From the NCBI RefSeq assembly GCF_038007465.1, contig NZ_JBBOXF010000001.1:558001-622000 (forward strand): 64,000 bases of DNA, written 5' to 3'. Origin of the DNA: Sporosarcina sp. FSL K6-1508 (GTDB taxonomy: Bacteria > Bacillota > Bacilli > Bacillales_A > Planococcaceae). Shown here piece by piece: positions 34,322 through 42,244 of the stretch. Position 1 is the stretch's first letter, and the number at the start of each line of letters is the position of its first letter. Both the position numbers and the translations under genes were made by a program. The notes below the pieces were generated by a model. The model was given only the letters and a program-made list of their open reading frames with translations, was not told where the DNA came from and ran no database searches.

Positions 34322-34675
34322 TTAACCTCGCCAAGCACTCATACCGCCTGCTACGTTCAAAACGTTCATAAAACCGGCATTCTTCAAAATTTTAGCTGCT
34401 TGTGAACTCCGCATGCCGCTTTGACAAATTACTACAGTTTCTTTCGATTTGTCCAAGCTTTCCAACTGCGGCTTCAAGATGTTCAACGGGATGTTTTTAA
34501 ACTCCTTGATATGGCGCCCTTTAAATTCATTGGGTGTTCGAACATCGATGAACTGTATCGCTTTATTGTTCAGCATTTCTTTTAAGTCTTCTGTTGAAAT
34601 AGATCGAACTCCTTTAGCCGGCATCATTCGCCAAACCAGAAATCCAACGATTAGTAAAATAAAAATCCATTCCAT
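34322..34675 (-). CDS. Membrane-anchored rhodanese
   Basis: A 117-residue protein. Residues 2-18 form a signal-anchor helix (EWIFILLIVGFLVW), and residues 25-117 a rhodanese domain with IQFIDVRTPNEFKGRHI and the Cys loop VVICQSGMRSSQAAK. The domain could face either side of the membrane. A CstR-type operator overlaps its promoter, tying it to the persulfide cluster 11 kb away. The IS21 element begins 38 bases after its stop codon. Confidence 0.88.
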   Translation of the reverse strand: MEWIFILLIVGFLVWRMMPAKGVRSISTEDLKEMLNNKAIQFIDVRTPNEFKGRHIKEFKNIPLNILKPQLESLDKSKETVVICQSGMRSSQAAKILKNAGFMNVLNVAGGMSAWRG

Positions 34676-34707
34676 ACTAATCCACCTCCTAGTTTATCTC
34701 CAATCCC

Positions 34708-34736
34708 AATATACCACCACGGGTATATTGAGACAA
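34708..34736 (-). promoter_or_regulatory. Promoter of the membrane rhodanese with CstR-type operator O4
   Basis: TTGTCT (34736-34731) and TATATT (34713-34708) are 17 bases apart. The palindrome AATATACC-N6-GGTATATT (34708-34729) fills the spacer and -10 box, the same arrangement as at cstR. Confidence 0.75.
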
Positions 34737-34812
34737 TGAATATGTTTTTAAGAAAAATAAAAATGTTGAGGCGTACTTTGCTCTGCAGACGGGTTAACTA
34801 TTATCTAAGTAT

Positions 34813-34843
34813 AAAAAACAGCGCCCTATGCAAAGGACGCTGC
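34813..34843 (-). terminator. Terminator of the CoA-transferase gene
   Basis: On the minus strand CAGCGTCCT pairs with AGGGCGCTG around a short loop and is followed by TTTTTT. It starts eight bases after the stop codon. Confidence 0.85.
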
Positions 34844-34850
34844 CGATATT

Positions 34851-36122
34851 TTAATAAATTATGCCATTTCTCTTGGCATCATACAATAATTCTTCCCGGA
34901 ATGCCGGATGAGCAATACCGATGAGTGCATTTGCTCGCTCAGCTAGCGATTTCCCGTACAAACTCGCAATTCCGTACTCTGTAACAATATTATCAACGTC
35001 ATTTTTCGATGTTGTTACGACAGAACCCGGCGTCAACTGCAATTTTATGCGTGAAATAGTGTCGTTCTTTACTGTAGAATGCATACAGATAAACCCTTTG
35101 CCATGCTTTGCAAAACGTGCACCGCGGGCAAAATCGGCTTGCCCGCCCGTCGATGAATAATAACGGCCACCAACCGTTTCAGAAGCACATTGTCCATACA
35201 GGTCTACTTCCGTCGTCGCATTAATGGAAACAATTCTTTCTTCTTTCGCAATTTCACGCGGATCGTTCACCATACTTACCGGTAAAAATTCAACCGCAGG
35301 ATTTTCATGGATGAAGTCGTACAAACGCTGTGATCCAAATGCAAATGTTGCCACAATCTTCCCTTTATGTGTGAACTTCTTTGTACCATCGACCGCTCCC
35401 GCTTTTACAAGGTCAACGATGCCATCTGTCAGCATTTCAGTGTGGATACCGAGATGACGATGGTCTTTCAACATTCCCATAACCGCATTCGGAATCGCAC
35501 CAATGCCGATTTGAAGTGAATCACCGTTTTCAATGCGATTCGTTACAAATTCAGCAATTTGAAGATCTTTTTCTCCAATTAAAGGAGACTTTTCTTCAGA
35601 TAATGGTTTATCATTTTCAACATAACCGGCAATTTGACTAATGTGAATCTGATTTCCACCATATGTGCGCGGCATATGCTTATTCACTTCCAAAACAAAC
35701 GGAACATGACCAATGAACTCAGAAACATAGTCTGCCTGTGTCCCTAAAGAGAAATAACCGTGTTCATCCATTGGAGACGCAACTGACATGATTAGCGACA
35801 GGTTCGTAATTTCCTGCAACATGCGCGGCACTTCATGGAAAACGTTTGGCACTAATTCTATTTTGCCCTCTTGGTACGCTTTTCGTGTCGCACCGCTTAA
35901 AAAATATGAAATATGTGAAAGATGACCTTTCATTTTACCAGTTATATAATCCCGCTCCCGAAGAGCCAGCATTTGATGAATTTTAACCTCATGTAATTTT
36001 GTATGATTCACTTCCAATATATCTAGAAGATAGTGGGGCTCCCCATTAGCAATCGGAATGATAATATCTGCCTCTTTTTCAATCAAACCAATGATATCCT
36101 CTATATTCAATCGTTTCTCCAC
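34851..36122 (-). CDS. Acetyl-CoA hydrolase/4-hydroxybutyrate CoA-transferase family protein
   Basis: Family I-like CoA-transferase of about 423 residues. Conserved features include GIGAIPNAVMGMLKDHRHLG, HTEMLTDGIVDLVKAGAV, the Glu-containing SINATTEVDLYGQCASE (likely catalytic Glu), GGRYYSSTGGQADFARGA and the terminal IGIAHPAFREEL. Members move CoA between acetate, butyrate, propionate or 4-hydroxybutyrate. The GTG at 36122 is 11 bases after AGGAG, whereas the GTG at 36134 is too close, so 36122 is preferred. The promoter overlaps a TetR-like palindrome. Substrate unknown. Confidence 0.87.
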   Translation of the reverse strand: MEKRLNIEDIIGLIEKEADIIIPIANGEPHYLLDILEVNHTKLHEVKIHQMLALRERDYITGKMKGHLSHISYFLSGATRKAYQEGKIELVPNVFHEVPRMLQEITNLSLIMSVASPMDEHGYFSLGTQADYVSEFIGHVPFVLEVNKHMPRTYGGNQIHISQIAGYVENDKPLSEEKSPLIGEKDLQIAEFVTNRIENGDSLQIGIGAIPNAVMGMLKDHRHLGIHTEMLTDGIVDLVKAGAVDGTKKFTHKGKIVATFAFGSQRLYDFIHENPAVEFLPVSMVNDPREIAKEERIVSINATTEVDLYGQCASETVGGRYYSSTGGQADFARGARFAKHGKGFICMHSTVKNDTISRIKLQLTPGSVVTTSKNDVDNIVTEYGIASLYGKSLAERANALIGIAHPAFREELLYDAKRNGIIY

Positions 36123-36160
36123 GTTGATTTCCACTCCTATAAAAGTTCGCCTATTTACTT

Positions 36161-36189
36161 AGTATACAGCAGACTGAGCGCTCGCTCAA
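36161..36189 (-). promoter_or_regulatory. CoA-transferase promoter with TGAGCG-CT-CGCTCA operator
   Basis: TTGAGC (36189-36184) and TATACT (36166-36161) are 17 bases apart. The 6-2-6 palindrome TGAGCGCTCGCTCA at 36175-36188 overlaps the -35 box, as TetR-type repressors of acyl-CoA genes often do. No TetR gene is in the window, so the regulator is unknown. Confidence 0.65.
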
Positions 36190-36190
36190 C

Positions 36191-36220
36191 TTGATGGTTG
36201 ACTAGTAAGAACGATATAAT
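36191..36220 (+). promoter_or_regulatory. Promoter of the FhuF-like gene
   Basis: TTGATG (36191-36196) and TATAAT (36215-36220) are 18 bases apart. Transcription should begin about seven bases on, at or next to the ATG at 36227, and there is no Shine-Dalgarno. The message may therefore be leaderless. Confidence 0.6.
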
Positions 36221-36226
36221 AGCTAT

Positions 36227-36937
36227 ATGACAAACTTAACTATGGACCAGCTCAGACAACTGAATATGTATAGTATTTATGTTGAACAACCAGAGCGTAC
36301 ATTATTCACATTGGAAACACTGTTCGACCGCGGAAAGACCGAAGATGTCCTAAATAGTATTCAAGCAGTAAGCGGCAGTCCCAATCGAACAATTGCTGCT
36401 TCTTATTTTATGCGTCGTTTTGGTATGTTTATTGCAATGCAGTTTTATAACTTGGCTACGTACGGCGAAGTATGGGAGGGGGACAACAAACGACTTTTAT
36501 TCGGTGCAAAAAAAGAATACGGCAACTTGGCCGTCAGTACGTTTGCCAACATGGATGATTGGCGATATGTAGAAGATGATGAACGTCAGGAAATCATCAG
36601 ATACATTCTAAAAGACCAGTGCGATGCAGTCATCAGGCAGATTCGCACCGTCACATCTGTTTCCCCTTTAACGTTATGGGAAAACATTTTCGGATTTCTT
36701 CTATGGCAATACCATGTATTGCTTGAAAATCCGGCTACTTCGACAGAAGCACGGGTTGATTTTGACTTGTTGAAAGACGATGCACTTTGGAAGAGCATCG
36801 CCCCGCGTTCTTTATTTGCGACCTATCTAAGAGGATGCGAACCTTCCGCACTTTTGAACACTGAAGTCCGGACAACTTGCTGCTTTTCCAAAGACGTCCC
36901 AGGTCTTATGCAATGTGGATTTTGCCCGTTGAAATAA
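36227..36937 (+). CDS. FhuF-like ferric-siderophore reductase
   Basis: A 236-residue protein. The C terminus has the FhuF signature C-C-x10-C-x2-C in TCCFSKDVPGLMQCGFCPLK, which binds an unusual [2Fe-2S] cluster, and the body has the FhuF-type helical fold with YFMRRFGMFIAMQFYNLA. FhuF proteins release iron from ferric siderophores in the cytoplasm. No Fur box was recognised upstream. Translation probably starts at 36227 without a ribosome-binding site. It lies apart from the iron ABC operon at 45838-48614. Confidence 0.82.
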   Translation: MTNLTMDQLRQLNMYSIYVEQPERTLFTLETLFDRGKTEDVLNSIQAVSGSPNRTIAASYFMRRFGMFIAMQFYNLATYGEVWEGDNKRLLFGAKKEYGNLAVSTFANMDDWRYVEDDERQEIIRYILKDQCDAVIRQIRTVTSVSPLTLWENIFGFLLWQYHVLLENPATSTEARVDFDLLKDDALWKSIAPRSLFATYLRGCEPSALLNTEVRTTCCFSKDVPGLMQCGFCPLK

Positions 36938-36943
36938 TTTTTT

Positions 36944-37789
36944 TCACTCTTCTTCCACATATTTCCCATGCGTTGGTACTGCACGTTTATCAAACTCACG
37001 TGCAAGCATATCCAGGTTTTCTGTAAGCCAACTGCCCTCCGCCGGGATGCCATGGCCGGTAATTGCCATTTTCGGTTTTAAGGATGCAAGTTTCTCCACG
37101 GATGTTTTTGCGGCTTTCCAATCGGTTGTCAAATACCGCGGTGGCCCATTCATTTCCAACTCTTGTGTAAATACACGGTAGAGTGATTCTTGCTTCACAG
37201 TGACAAAAGCATCGCCGGCAATGAGTGCGCCATCCTGTTTTCTAAAAAGCGATACATGACCTTCCGAATGGCCCGGTGTATGAATCCATTCCCACCCCGG
37301 CATCATCGGAATCGAACCATCTAACGGTAGTTCTTGTATGTGAGGACGAATATCGATTCCTTCATTGGGGAACAATGGCGACATTTTAGCAACCAATCCG
37401 CCTTCAACGGTTCCGTCCGGCTTCGGGTAATCTTTTTCCCCTGTTAAATATGGCAATTCAAGTTGGTGGGCATAGACCGGTACATCCCATTCTTCCAACA
37501 AATCGATTATCGCGCCAATATGATCGAAATGCGCATGTGTCAAAATGATCGCTTTCGGCGGATTACTTTCCCCGAAACGTTCCACCGCCGCTCCTTTAAT
37601 GGCGGTTGCAGACTTTGGCATACCAGCGTCAATTAATACCCAGTCTGCCCCCCGCCCTGCTTTCCCGTAAAAACAGACATTCACAATTTGAATCGTGAAG
37701 CAATATAGGTCGGGTGTTATTTCAACTCCTTCTCCACTATTTACTGATGTAACAGGCAGAAATCGTTCTGTCGATGAACTATTATCCAT
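36944..37789 (-). CDS. MBL-fold metallo-hydrolase
   Basis: A 281-residue cytoplasmic metallo-beta-lactamase-fold hydrolase. The metal motif is LTHAHFDHIGA (HxHxDH), followed by HTPGHSEGHVSLF, LIAGDAFVT and the late AITGHGIPA. This pattern fits the glyoxalase II-like/YqjP group of Bacillus. AGAAGGG precedes the ATG. It converges on the FhuF-like gene, six bases apart. Substrate unknown. Confidence 0.87.
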   Translation of the reverse strand: MDNSSSTERFLPVTSVNSGEGVEITPDLYCFTIQIVNVCFYGKAGRGADWVLIDAGMPKSATAIKGAAVERFGESNPPKAIILTHAHFDHIGAIIDLLEEWDVPVYAHQLELPYLTGEKDYPKPDGTVEGGLVAKMSPLFPNEGIDIRPHIQELPLDGSIPMMPGWEWIHTPGHSEGHVSLFRKQDGALIAGDAFVTVKQESLYRVFTQELEMNGPPRYLTTDWKAAKTSVEKLASLKPKMAITGHGIPAEGSWLTENLDMLAREFDKRAVPTHGKYVEEE

Positions 37790-37816
37790 TCAATTCCCTT
37801 CTTTCCTTTTAGACTT

Positions 37817-38095
37817 TTACTTTTCTCGGTATGCCCTGAAAGAGTTTCGTGTCGAATAAATTAAGCCGATTGCAGCACCTCCATAAAAAAAACCCATGAA
37901 AATACCAGCTGATAAATTGCCGCGATGACTGATGAAAATTGATAGAAGTAAGCCGGTTGCTGTAGCCGCTGTAGATAGCCAACTTGTACGAAGATTGAAA
38001 AATCCTTTCAGTACCAGTACCACGAGTACGATAACAGGGATTGCCCAAATCGCATCCCAAATGTTCGTATGGATAACAGGGAATTCATTTAGCAC
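37817..38095 (-). CDS. Small membrane protein of unknown function
   Basis: A 92-residue protein with three predicted helices (about residues 12-30, 38-54 and 62-82) and a basic tail. I do not recognise the family. The start is a GTG nine bases after AAAGGA. It lies 27 bases upstream of the MBL hydrolase on the same strand and may share its transcript. Confidence 0.6.
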   Translation of the reverse strand: MLNEFPVIHTNIWDAIWAIPVIVLVVLVLKGFFNLRTSWLSTAATATGLLLSIFISHRGNLSAGIFMGFFYGGAAIGLIYSTRNSFRAYREK

Positions 38096-38175
38096 AGGAT
38101 CAATCCTTTTAGTGAAAGAATACCCCTGCTAATTAGTTTTCATGCATTTATTATGATTATGTAAGGAGATGTGTC

Positions 38176-38505
38176 ATGAAAGTAAAAGGACAAATTGTAC
38201 GTGGCAACATTATCGACAACGAAACGCGCTGTGCACATTATCATTCCGATATCGACCGGATTGCCATTAAGTTCTATTGTTGCAACACCTATTTCCCATG
38301 CTATGAATGTCATGAAGAAGATGGTTGCGGCAATCCTGATGTCTGGCCCGTAGAAATGTTTGATGAAAAAGCAGTATTATGCGGCGCGTGCGGTCATGAG
38401 CTGACGATTAAGGAATATTTGAACTGTAAATCGGCATGCCCTGGATGTTCCGCAGCGTTTAATCCTGGGTGCAACTTACATCGGCATCTTTATTTCCAAG
38501 TATGA
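38176..38505 (+). CDS. CHY-type zinc-finger protein
   Basis: A 109-residue Cys/His-rich protein: TRCAHYHSDIDRIAIKFYCC begins the CHY finger, followed by FPCYECHEEDG, VLCGACGHELT and SACPGCSAAFNPGC. The spacing fits a bacterial CHY zinc finger binding several zinc ions. It is full length for the family. AAGGAG precedes the ATG. Function in bacteria is unknown; the eukaryotic counterparts act in ubiquitin ligases or Tim10-type import. Confidence 0.88.
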   Translation: MKVKGQIVRGNIIDNETRCAHYHSDIDRIAIKFYCCNTYFPCYECHEEDGCGNPDVWPVEMFDEKAVLCGACGHELTIKEYLNCKSACPGCSAAFNPGCNLHRHLYFQV

Positions 38506-38508
38506 AAA

Positions 38509-38535
38509 AAGCACATTCCACTAAGGAGTGTGCTT
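38509..38535. terminator. Terminator between the CHY and AI-2E-type genes
   Basis: Stem 38509-38519 with 38525-38535, five-base loop, flanked by AAAAAA on the left and TCTTTC on the right. It serves the CHY gene and possibly the converging gene. Confidence 0.75.
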
Positions 38536-38550
38536 CTTTCAATAAACGGA

Positions 38551-39630
38551 CTATACTGTTGATGTTGCCGCCTCTTTAATCTCTTTACGCCGGGCGTAAA
38601 TATTTTTGACAATTGCTTTCCCAACTGCATACGTCGGAACAGCAATGATGATTCCAAGAAAACCTCCAATATTTCCCGCGGCCAATATGACGGTAATGAC
38701 GGTAAGCGGATGAATATCCAACGTTTTCCCCATGACATTCGGTGTAATGAGATTGCTTTCGATCTGCTGAGCGACAACCATGACGATTGCAGCAAGAATA
38801 CCGGTTTTCGGATCCTGTATGAAACCGATGATAATTGGAGGTACAGCCGAAATCCAAGGACCGATAAATGGAATAAGATTCATGAAGAGCCCGAAAATCG
38901 CAAGTAATAAAGCATATTCCAGACCGATACTCAAGTAACCGATGAACAGCAATACCGCTAACAGAAAACTGATTAATAGCTGTCCTTGGATATAAGATCG
39001 GAGTACTGTATCAATATCATGTAAGGTTTTTTTGATCCATTCTTGCCGTGTTCCGGAAAAGAATTTATAGATGAACGGCGCAAATTTCTCGTGATCTTTC
39101 AACATAAAAATGAAGAAAAACGGAACAAGTATTAGTAAAAACATCGCCTGTAAGAAAGATTGTAAAAATTGGACAACCCATTTTCCGAAATTGACCGCAA
39201 TGGTTTGAAGCGAGTTAGCGGCACTGTCAATGGATTCTTCAAGTTTTTCCGGTAAATTGTTCTTTTGTTGAAGCAAAGAATCTTGCATTACATTAATTTC
39301 CTTAGCGATTGCAGGCGCATTCTCGACCAAGTTATTAATTTGCTTTGTAACCGGAGGTCCGATAATCGCCACGAATATCCAAACTACCGCGATAAGGATG
39401 GCAAAAATAGAGAGAATACTTCCCCACCGCGGTACTTTTCGTTTTTCCAGAAATCGTTGAATGGGCTCCGTAATATAATAAAGAACTCCACCAAGTAATA
39501 GTGGTAGAAAAATAGCTTTTGCTATGATGACCAACGGTGCTAAGATCCCTTTTATCTCCATAAAGTATTTAATAATGAGCATCGCAAGCAGTATTCCGAC
39601 ACCCACTTGAAACCATAACTTTTTCGTCAC
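38551..39630 (-). CDS. AI-2E-family transporter
   Basis: A 359-residue membrane protein with about eight helices, AI-2E/UPF0118 family (YtvI/YubA type). Diagnostic segments are PLLLGGVLYYITEPIQRFLE, MNLIPFIGPWISAVPPIII and AQQIESNLITPNVMGKTLDI. Some members export autoinducer-2 or exchange Na+/H+, others are uncharacterised, so substrate is open. The start is probably a GTG at 39630, eight bases after AAGGAAG. Confidence 0.87.
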   Translation of the reverse strand: MTKKLWFQVGVGILLAMLIIKYFMEIKGILAPLVIIAKAIFLPLLLGGVLYYITEPIQRFLEKRKVPRWGSILSIFAILIAVVWIFVAIIGPPVTKQINNLVENAPAIAKEINVMQDSLLQQKNNLPEKLEESIDSAANSLQTIAVNFGKWVVQFLQSFLQAMFLLILVPFFFIFMLKDHEKFAPFIYKFFSGTRQEWIKKTLHDIDTVLRSYIQGQLLISFLLAVLLFIGYLSIGLEYALLLAIFGLFMNLIPFIGPWISAVPPIIIGFIQDPKTGILAAIVMVVAQQIESNLITPNVMGKTLDIHPLTVITVILAAGNIGGFLGIIIAVPTYAVGKAIVKNIYARRKEIKEAATSTV

Positions 39631-39820
39631 ATATCCCACTTCCTTTTCAGTCCAACATATTTACATATCGCTGTTTTAAGTATACGTTGTTATACGCATG
39701 ACGTCGAAGGAAGTTTCAAGTTTTCCGATGTAAATAAAAAACGCAAAAAATTTAGCTAAGTTTAGCTGCATTGCAAAATCGTAAACCGATGCCAATTTTA
39801 TACGTTGACGATGAAATAAA

Positions 39821-40666
39821 TTACGCGGCTCGAAGATTAATTCGATTTCCAGAAGGATCTTCCACCACAAATCCGCTACCGCTCAATTCTATCTCCACTT
39901 CTAGCGCTTTCAATTCCCCAATGGCATCATTCAACGTTGTCTCATCCGGATAAATGAGCGTATATGATTGAAGTCCGACACTACCTGAAGTAGGTCTTGC
40001 AGCCCCTTCACCATTCCACGTGTTCAAGCCAATATGGTGATGGTATTTTCCATTCGACATGAACAATGCCTGCGGATAGTTGGACACGACTTCGAAACCA
40101 AGTGCATTGTAGAACGTTTTTGCCTCCAACAAGTTGGCTACATGCAAATGAACATGGCCCATTACCGTCCCGGCAGGAAGTCCATCCCAATTCTGCCCCG
40201 CACTTTCAGCAATAATACTTTCGCCGTCGAGTGGGTCTGTACTCATTGCTACTTTTCCATTATCCCAACTCCAAAGGTCAGGACTACGATCTGTGTATAT
40301 TTCAATGCCATTGCCATCTGGGTCTGACAAATAGAGAGCCTCGCTCACAAGATGATCCGATGCCCCAATCCGTATATGTTGTTGTATAAAATGTTTAATG
40401 ATTGCTCCTAAATCTGCTCTATTCGGCAATAAAAGCGCGAAATGATACAAGCCAGATTTTTGCGGCTCTTTTGGCGTGACGTTTCCCGGTTGTTCGATAA
40501 TCAGCAATGGTGTCTTGCCGTCCGCTGTCAGCACTACTTTATTCGAAGCTTCCTTAAGTACTTTAAAACCAATCACTTCTTGATAGAACTGAACAGATCT
40601 ATTTAAATCCAAAACATTAAGATGTACTTCCCCTGTATATATATGTGGCGCTTTATGAAAATTCAT
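39821..40666 (-). CDS. catE: CatE-like catechol-2,3-dioxygenase (VOC family)
   Basis: A 281-residue protein of two tandem VOC modules. The N-terminal half has GEVHLNVLDLNRSVQFYQEV, and the second half VMGHVHLHVANLLEAKTFYN, YHHHIGLNTW and GFVVEDPSGNRINL, which provide the His, His, Glu metal ligands. This matches Bacillus CatE (YfiE), an extradiol dioxygenase that removes catechol. GGAGGA lies eight bases before the ATG. It diverges from an HxlR-family regulator with a long palindromic operator between them, as in the YodB/CatR systems. It should be induced by quinones or catechol. Confidence 0.87.
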   Translation of the reverse strand: MNFHKAPHIYTGEVHLNVLDLNRSVQFYQEVIGFKVLKEASNKVVLTADGKTPLLIIEQPGNVTPKEPQKSGLYHFALLLPNRADLGAIIKHFIQQHIRIGASDHLVSEALYLSDPDGNGIEIYTDRSPDLWSWDNGKVAMSTDPLDGESIIAESAGQNWDGLPAGTVMGHVHLHVANLLEAKTFYNALGFEVVSNYPQALFMSNGKYHHHIGLNTWNGEGAARPTSGSVGLQSYTLIYPDETTLNDAIGELKALEVEIELSGSGFVVEDPSGNRINLRAA

Positions 40667-40693
40667 GTATATTCCTCCTATCGATAATTAGGT

Positions 40694-40720
40694 AAGTTAC
40701 TTACTTTATGTAACTAACTT
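40694..40720. promoter_or_regulatory. HxlR (YodB/CatR-type) operator
   Basis: A 27-bp near-perfect palindrome with outer arms AAGTTA/TAACTT and inner arms TTAC/GTAA around TTTAT. It overlaps the region upstream of TATAAT at 40728-40733, so a regulator bound here could control both divergent genes. Confidence 0.75.
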
Positions 40721-40780
40721 TATATGTTATAATGACAATTGTCAACACATGAACTTTACGGCGAAAGGAGTCAACAACAT

Positions 40781-41113
40781 ATGCATGAATTTGAACTTTG
40801 CCCGCGTTTTGAAAAAGCTATGTCTATCCTAAGCCAACGCTGGACTGCACTTATTTTGTATCAATTAATGGCAGGTCCGCAGCGTTTTTGCACAATGACC
40901 GACAAACTCGGCGTCAGTGGAAAAACATTAACAGAGCGATTAAAAGACCTTGAACAGCAGGACTTTGTCATTCGTAATGTTTACCCTGAAACGCCTGTAC
41001 GAATCGAATATTCCTTAACCGAAAAAGGGATGTCTCTTACACCAATTATGAAAGAAATTGAAAACTGGTCAAAAACATGGATTGTAGCTGAACCTTTTTC
41101 AAAGAACACATAA
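40781..41113 (+). CDS. HxlR-family redox-sensing regulator (CatR/YodB-like)
   Basis: A 110-residue winged-HTH protein. FELCPRFEKAMSILSQRW holds the N-terminal Cys equivalent to the redox-sensing Cys6 of YodB. RFCTMTDKLGVSGKTLTERL is the recognition region and EYSLTEKGMSLTPIM the wing and dimer helix. AAAGGAG lies ten bases before the ATG at 40781. It diverges from catE and probably represses it until quinones or diamide modify the Cys. Confidence 0.87.
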   Translation: MHEFELCPRFEKAMSILSQRWTALILYQLMAGPQRFCTMTDKLGVSGKTLTERLKDLEQQDFVIRNVYPETPVRIEYSLTEKGMSLTPIMKEIENWSKTWIVAEPFSKNT

Positions 41114-41150
41114 AGCCAATTGCATTTATTGCAATCGGCTTTATGTGTTC
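41104..41150. terminator. Convergent terminator whose stem codes for both C termini
   Basis: Arms of about 21 bases (41104-41124 and 41130-41150) with a few mismatches around a short loop. The stop codons of both converging genes lie in the stem, and both proteins end in Lys-Asn-Thr because the two arms are inverse copies. Confidence 0.8.
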
Positions 41151-41662
41151 TTATTATACGTCCCTAAAAACCCTTCAATCTGCGTGGGTGTTTTCAAATA
41201 ATGTACTGTCTTTCCTTCCTGTGCATAACGCTGCATACGCTCTGTCATTTTCTTTTTCCGTGCGCCATATGTCGACACGATGAATTTCAAAAATGCCTTA
41301 TCTATCTTCTCTTTACACCCTTCCCCGACATCATCCCTTGTTTTTCCGTGGAATTGCACCCTTCTTTTCAGCACTCGATACAAACAGACACGGAGAGGGA
41401 GTTCCAAGTAAATAACAGTGTCTGCATGCGGCTCTCGAATAGGGAATGTACCCGAATAATTACCTTCAATAATCCATTGATCATTTTGGACAACTAGTTG
41501 TTGATCTGCTGAAAACTCTTCTAGTGAGGCTTCCACCCAATTTGGTTTCCAATACAAACGATCTAAATGCGTCACTTCGATTCCAGTCACTTCGCCTAAT
41601 TGCCTGGCAAATGTTGATTTGCCAGCGCCGGAAGACACCCCGATGACCATAATTTTATTCAT
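41141..41662 (-). CDS. P-loop kinase-like protein (FlaR/topology-modulation type)
   Basis: A 173-residue P-loop NTPase of the adenylate-kinase-related group annotated as DNA topology modulation protein FlaR. Walker A is GVSSGAGKSTFARQLGE, then HLDRLYWKPNW and the conserved WIIEGNYSGTF. The YLELPLRVCLYRVLKRR region fits the lid and arginines. The biochemical role is unproven despite the name. AGGAAG precedes the ATG. It is downstream of the nucleotidyltransferase gene on the same strand. Confidence 0.83.
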   Translation of the reverse strand: MNKIMVIGVSSGAGKSTFARQLGEVTGIEVTHLDRLYWKPNWVEASLEEFSADQQLVVQNDQWIIEGNYSGTFPIREPHADTVIYLELPLRVCLYRVLKRRVQFHGKTRDDVGEGCKEKIDKAFLKFIVSTYGARKKKMTERMQRYAQEGKTVHYLKTPTQIEGFLGTYNKNT

Positions 41663-41678
41663 ACTGTCACTTCCTGTT

Positions 41679-42242
41679 TCATAATTCAGGAATCCATGTA
41701 TGTTCAGGAATGTGCATTTGAAGTGCCTGACGTAACCAGTTTTTGTCCTCTATCTTCAAAAAATCTTTAGCTGCAAAAAAGTCAGTATGATCTTTCTTAC
41801 GTGCATTCCTTGCTTTGTATAACAAGACAACCGCTGGATGCAAATAAGGAATCCCTTCATTTGAGTTAAGAAAAAATGAGCTTTTCAGAAATGAAATCGA
41901 TGATTCTCGCCTAAAAACCCACTCACTATCTCTCGTGTCGTTCAGCAATACTTCCAACCGCTCCCCAGTCTGTTTATGTACACCGTGAATCTCATGAACC
42001 GGCAATTCCAACCATTCTTCTCCCCAAGAAATCAATTCTCCCTTTACCACTTTTTCAAAAGACCAATCCGACAATGCCTTTTTCAGTTTGTGCTGATCTT
42101 CTCGAAATAGCGCCACTTCTATATCCGAATGGTGACGCGTTTGTTTGCCTATGAATAAATCAATTGCCCAGCCGCCAGCAATTCCCCATTGTTCGTTGAA
42201 TTCCGACATCCATTCATTCACTTTGATACATGTATTGAACAT
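41679..42242 (-). CDS. Nucleotidyltransferase-fold protein, ANT(2'')/Lnu-like
   Basis: A 187-residue protein with the minimal nucleotidyltransferase motif GGWAIDLFIGKQTRHHSDIE, in which the two acidic residues (D in AIDLF, D or E in HSDIEVAL) would bind Mg-ATP. The layout resembles aminoglycoside 2''- and lincosamide adenylyltransferases, although many such chromosomal genes have no resistance role. The start is the ATG at 42242, seven bases after GAGGAAGG, just after the GNAT stop. It lies in a run with GNAT and fosB. Antibiotic modification is only a possibility. Confidence 0.72.
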   Translation of the reverse strand: MFNTCIKVNEWMSEFNEQWGIAGGWAIDLFIGKQTRHHSDIEVALFREDQHKLKKALSDWSFEKVVKGELISWGEEWLELPVHEIHGVHKQTGERLEVLLNDTRDSEWVFRRESSISFLKSSFFLNSNEGIPYLHPAVVLLYKARNARKKDHTDFFAAKDFLKIEDKNWLRQALQMHIPEHTWIPEL

Positions 42243-42244
42243 CG

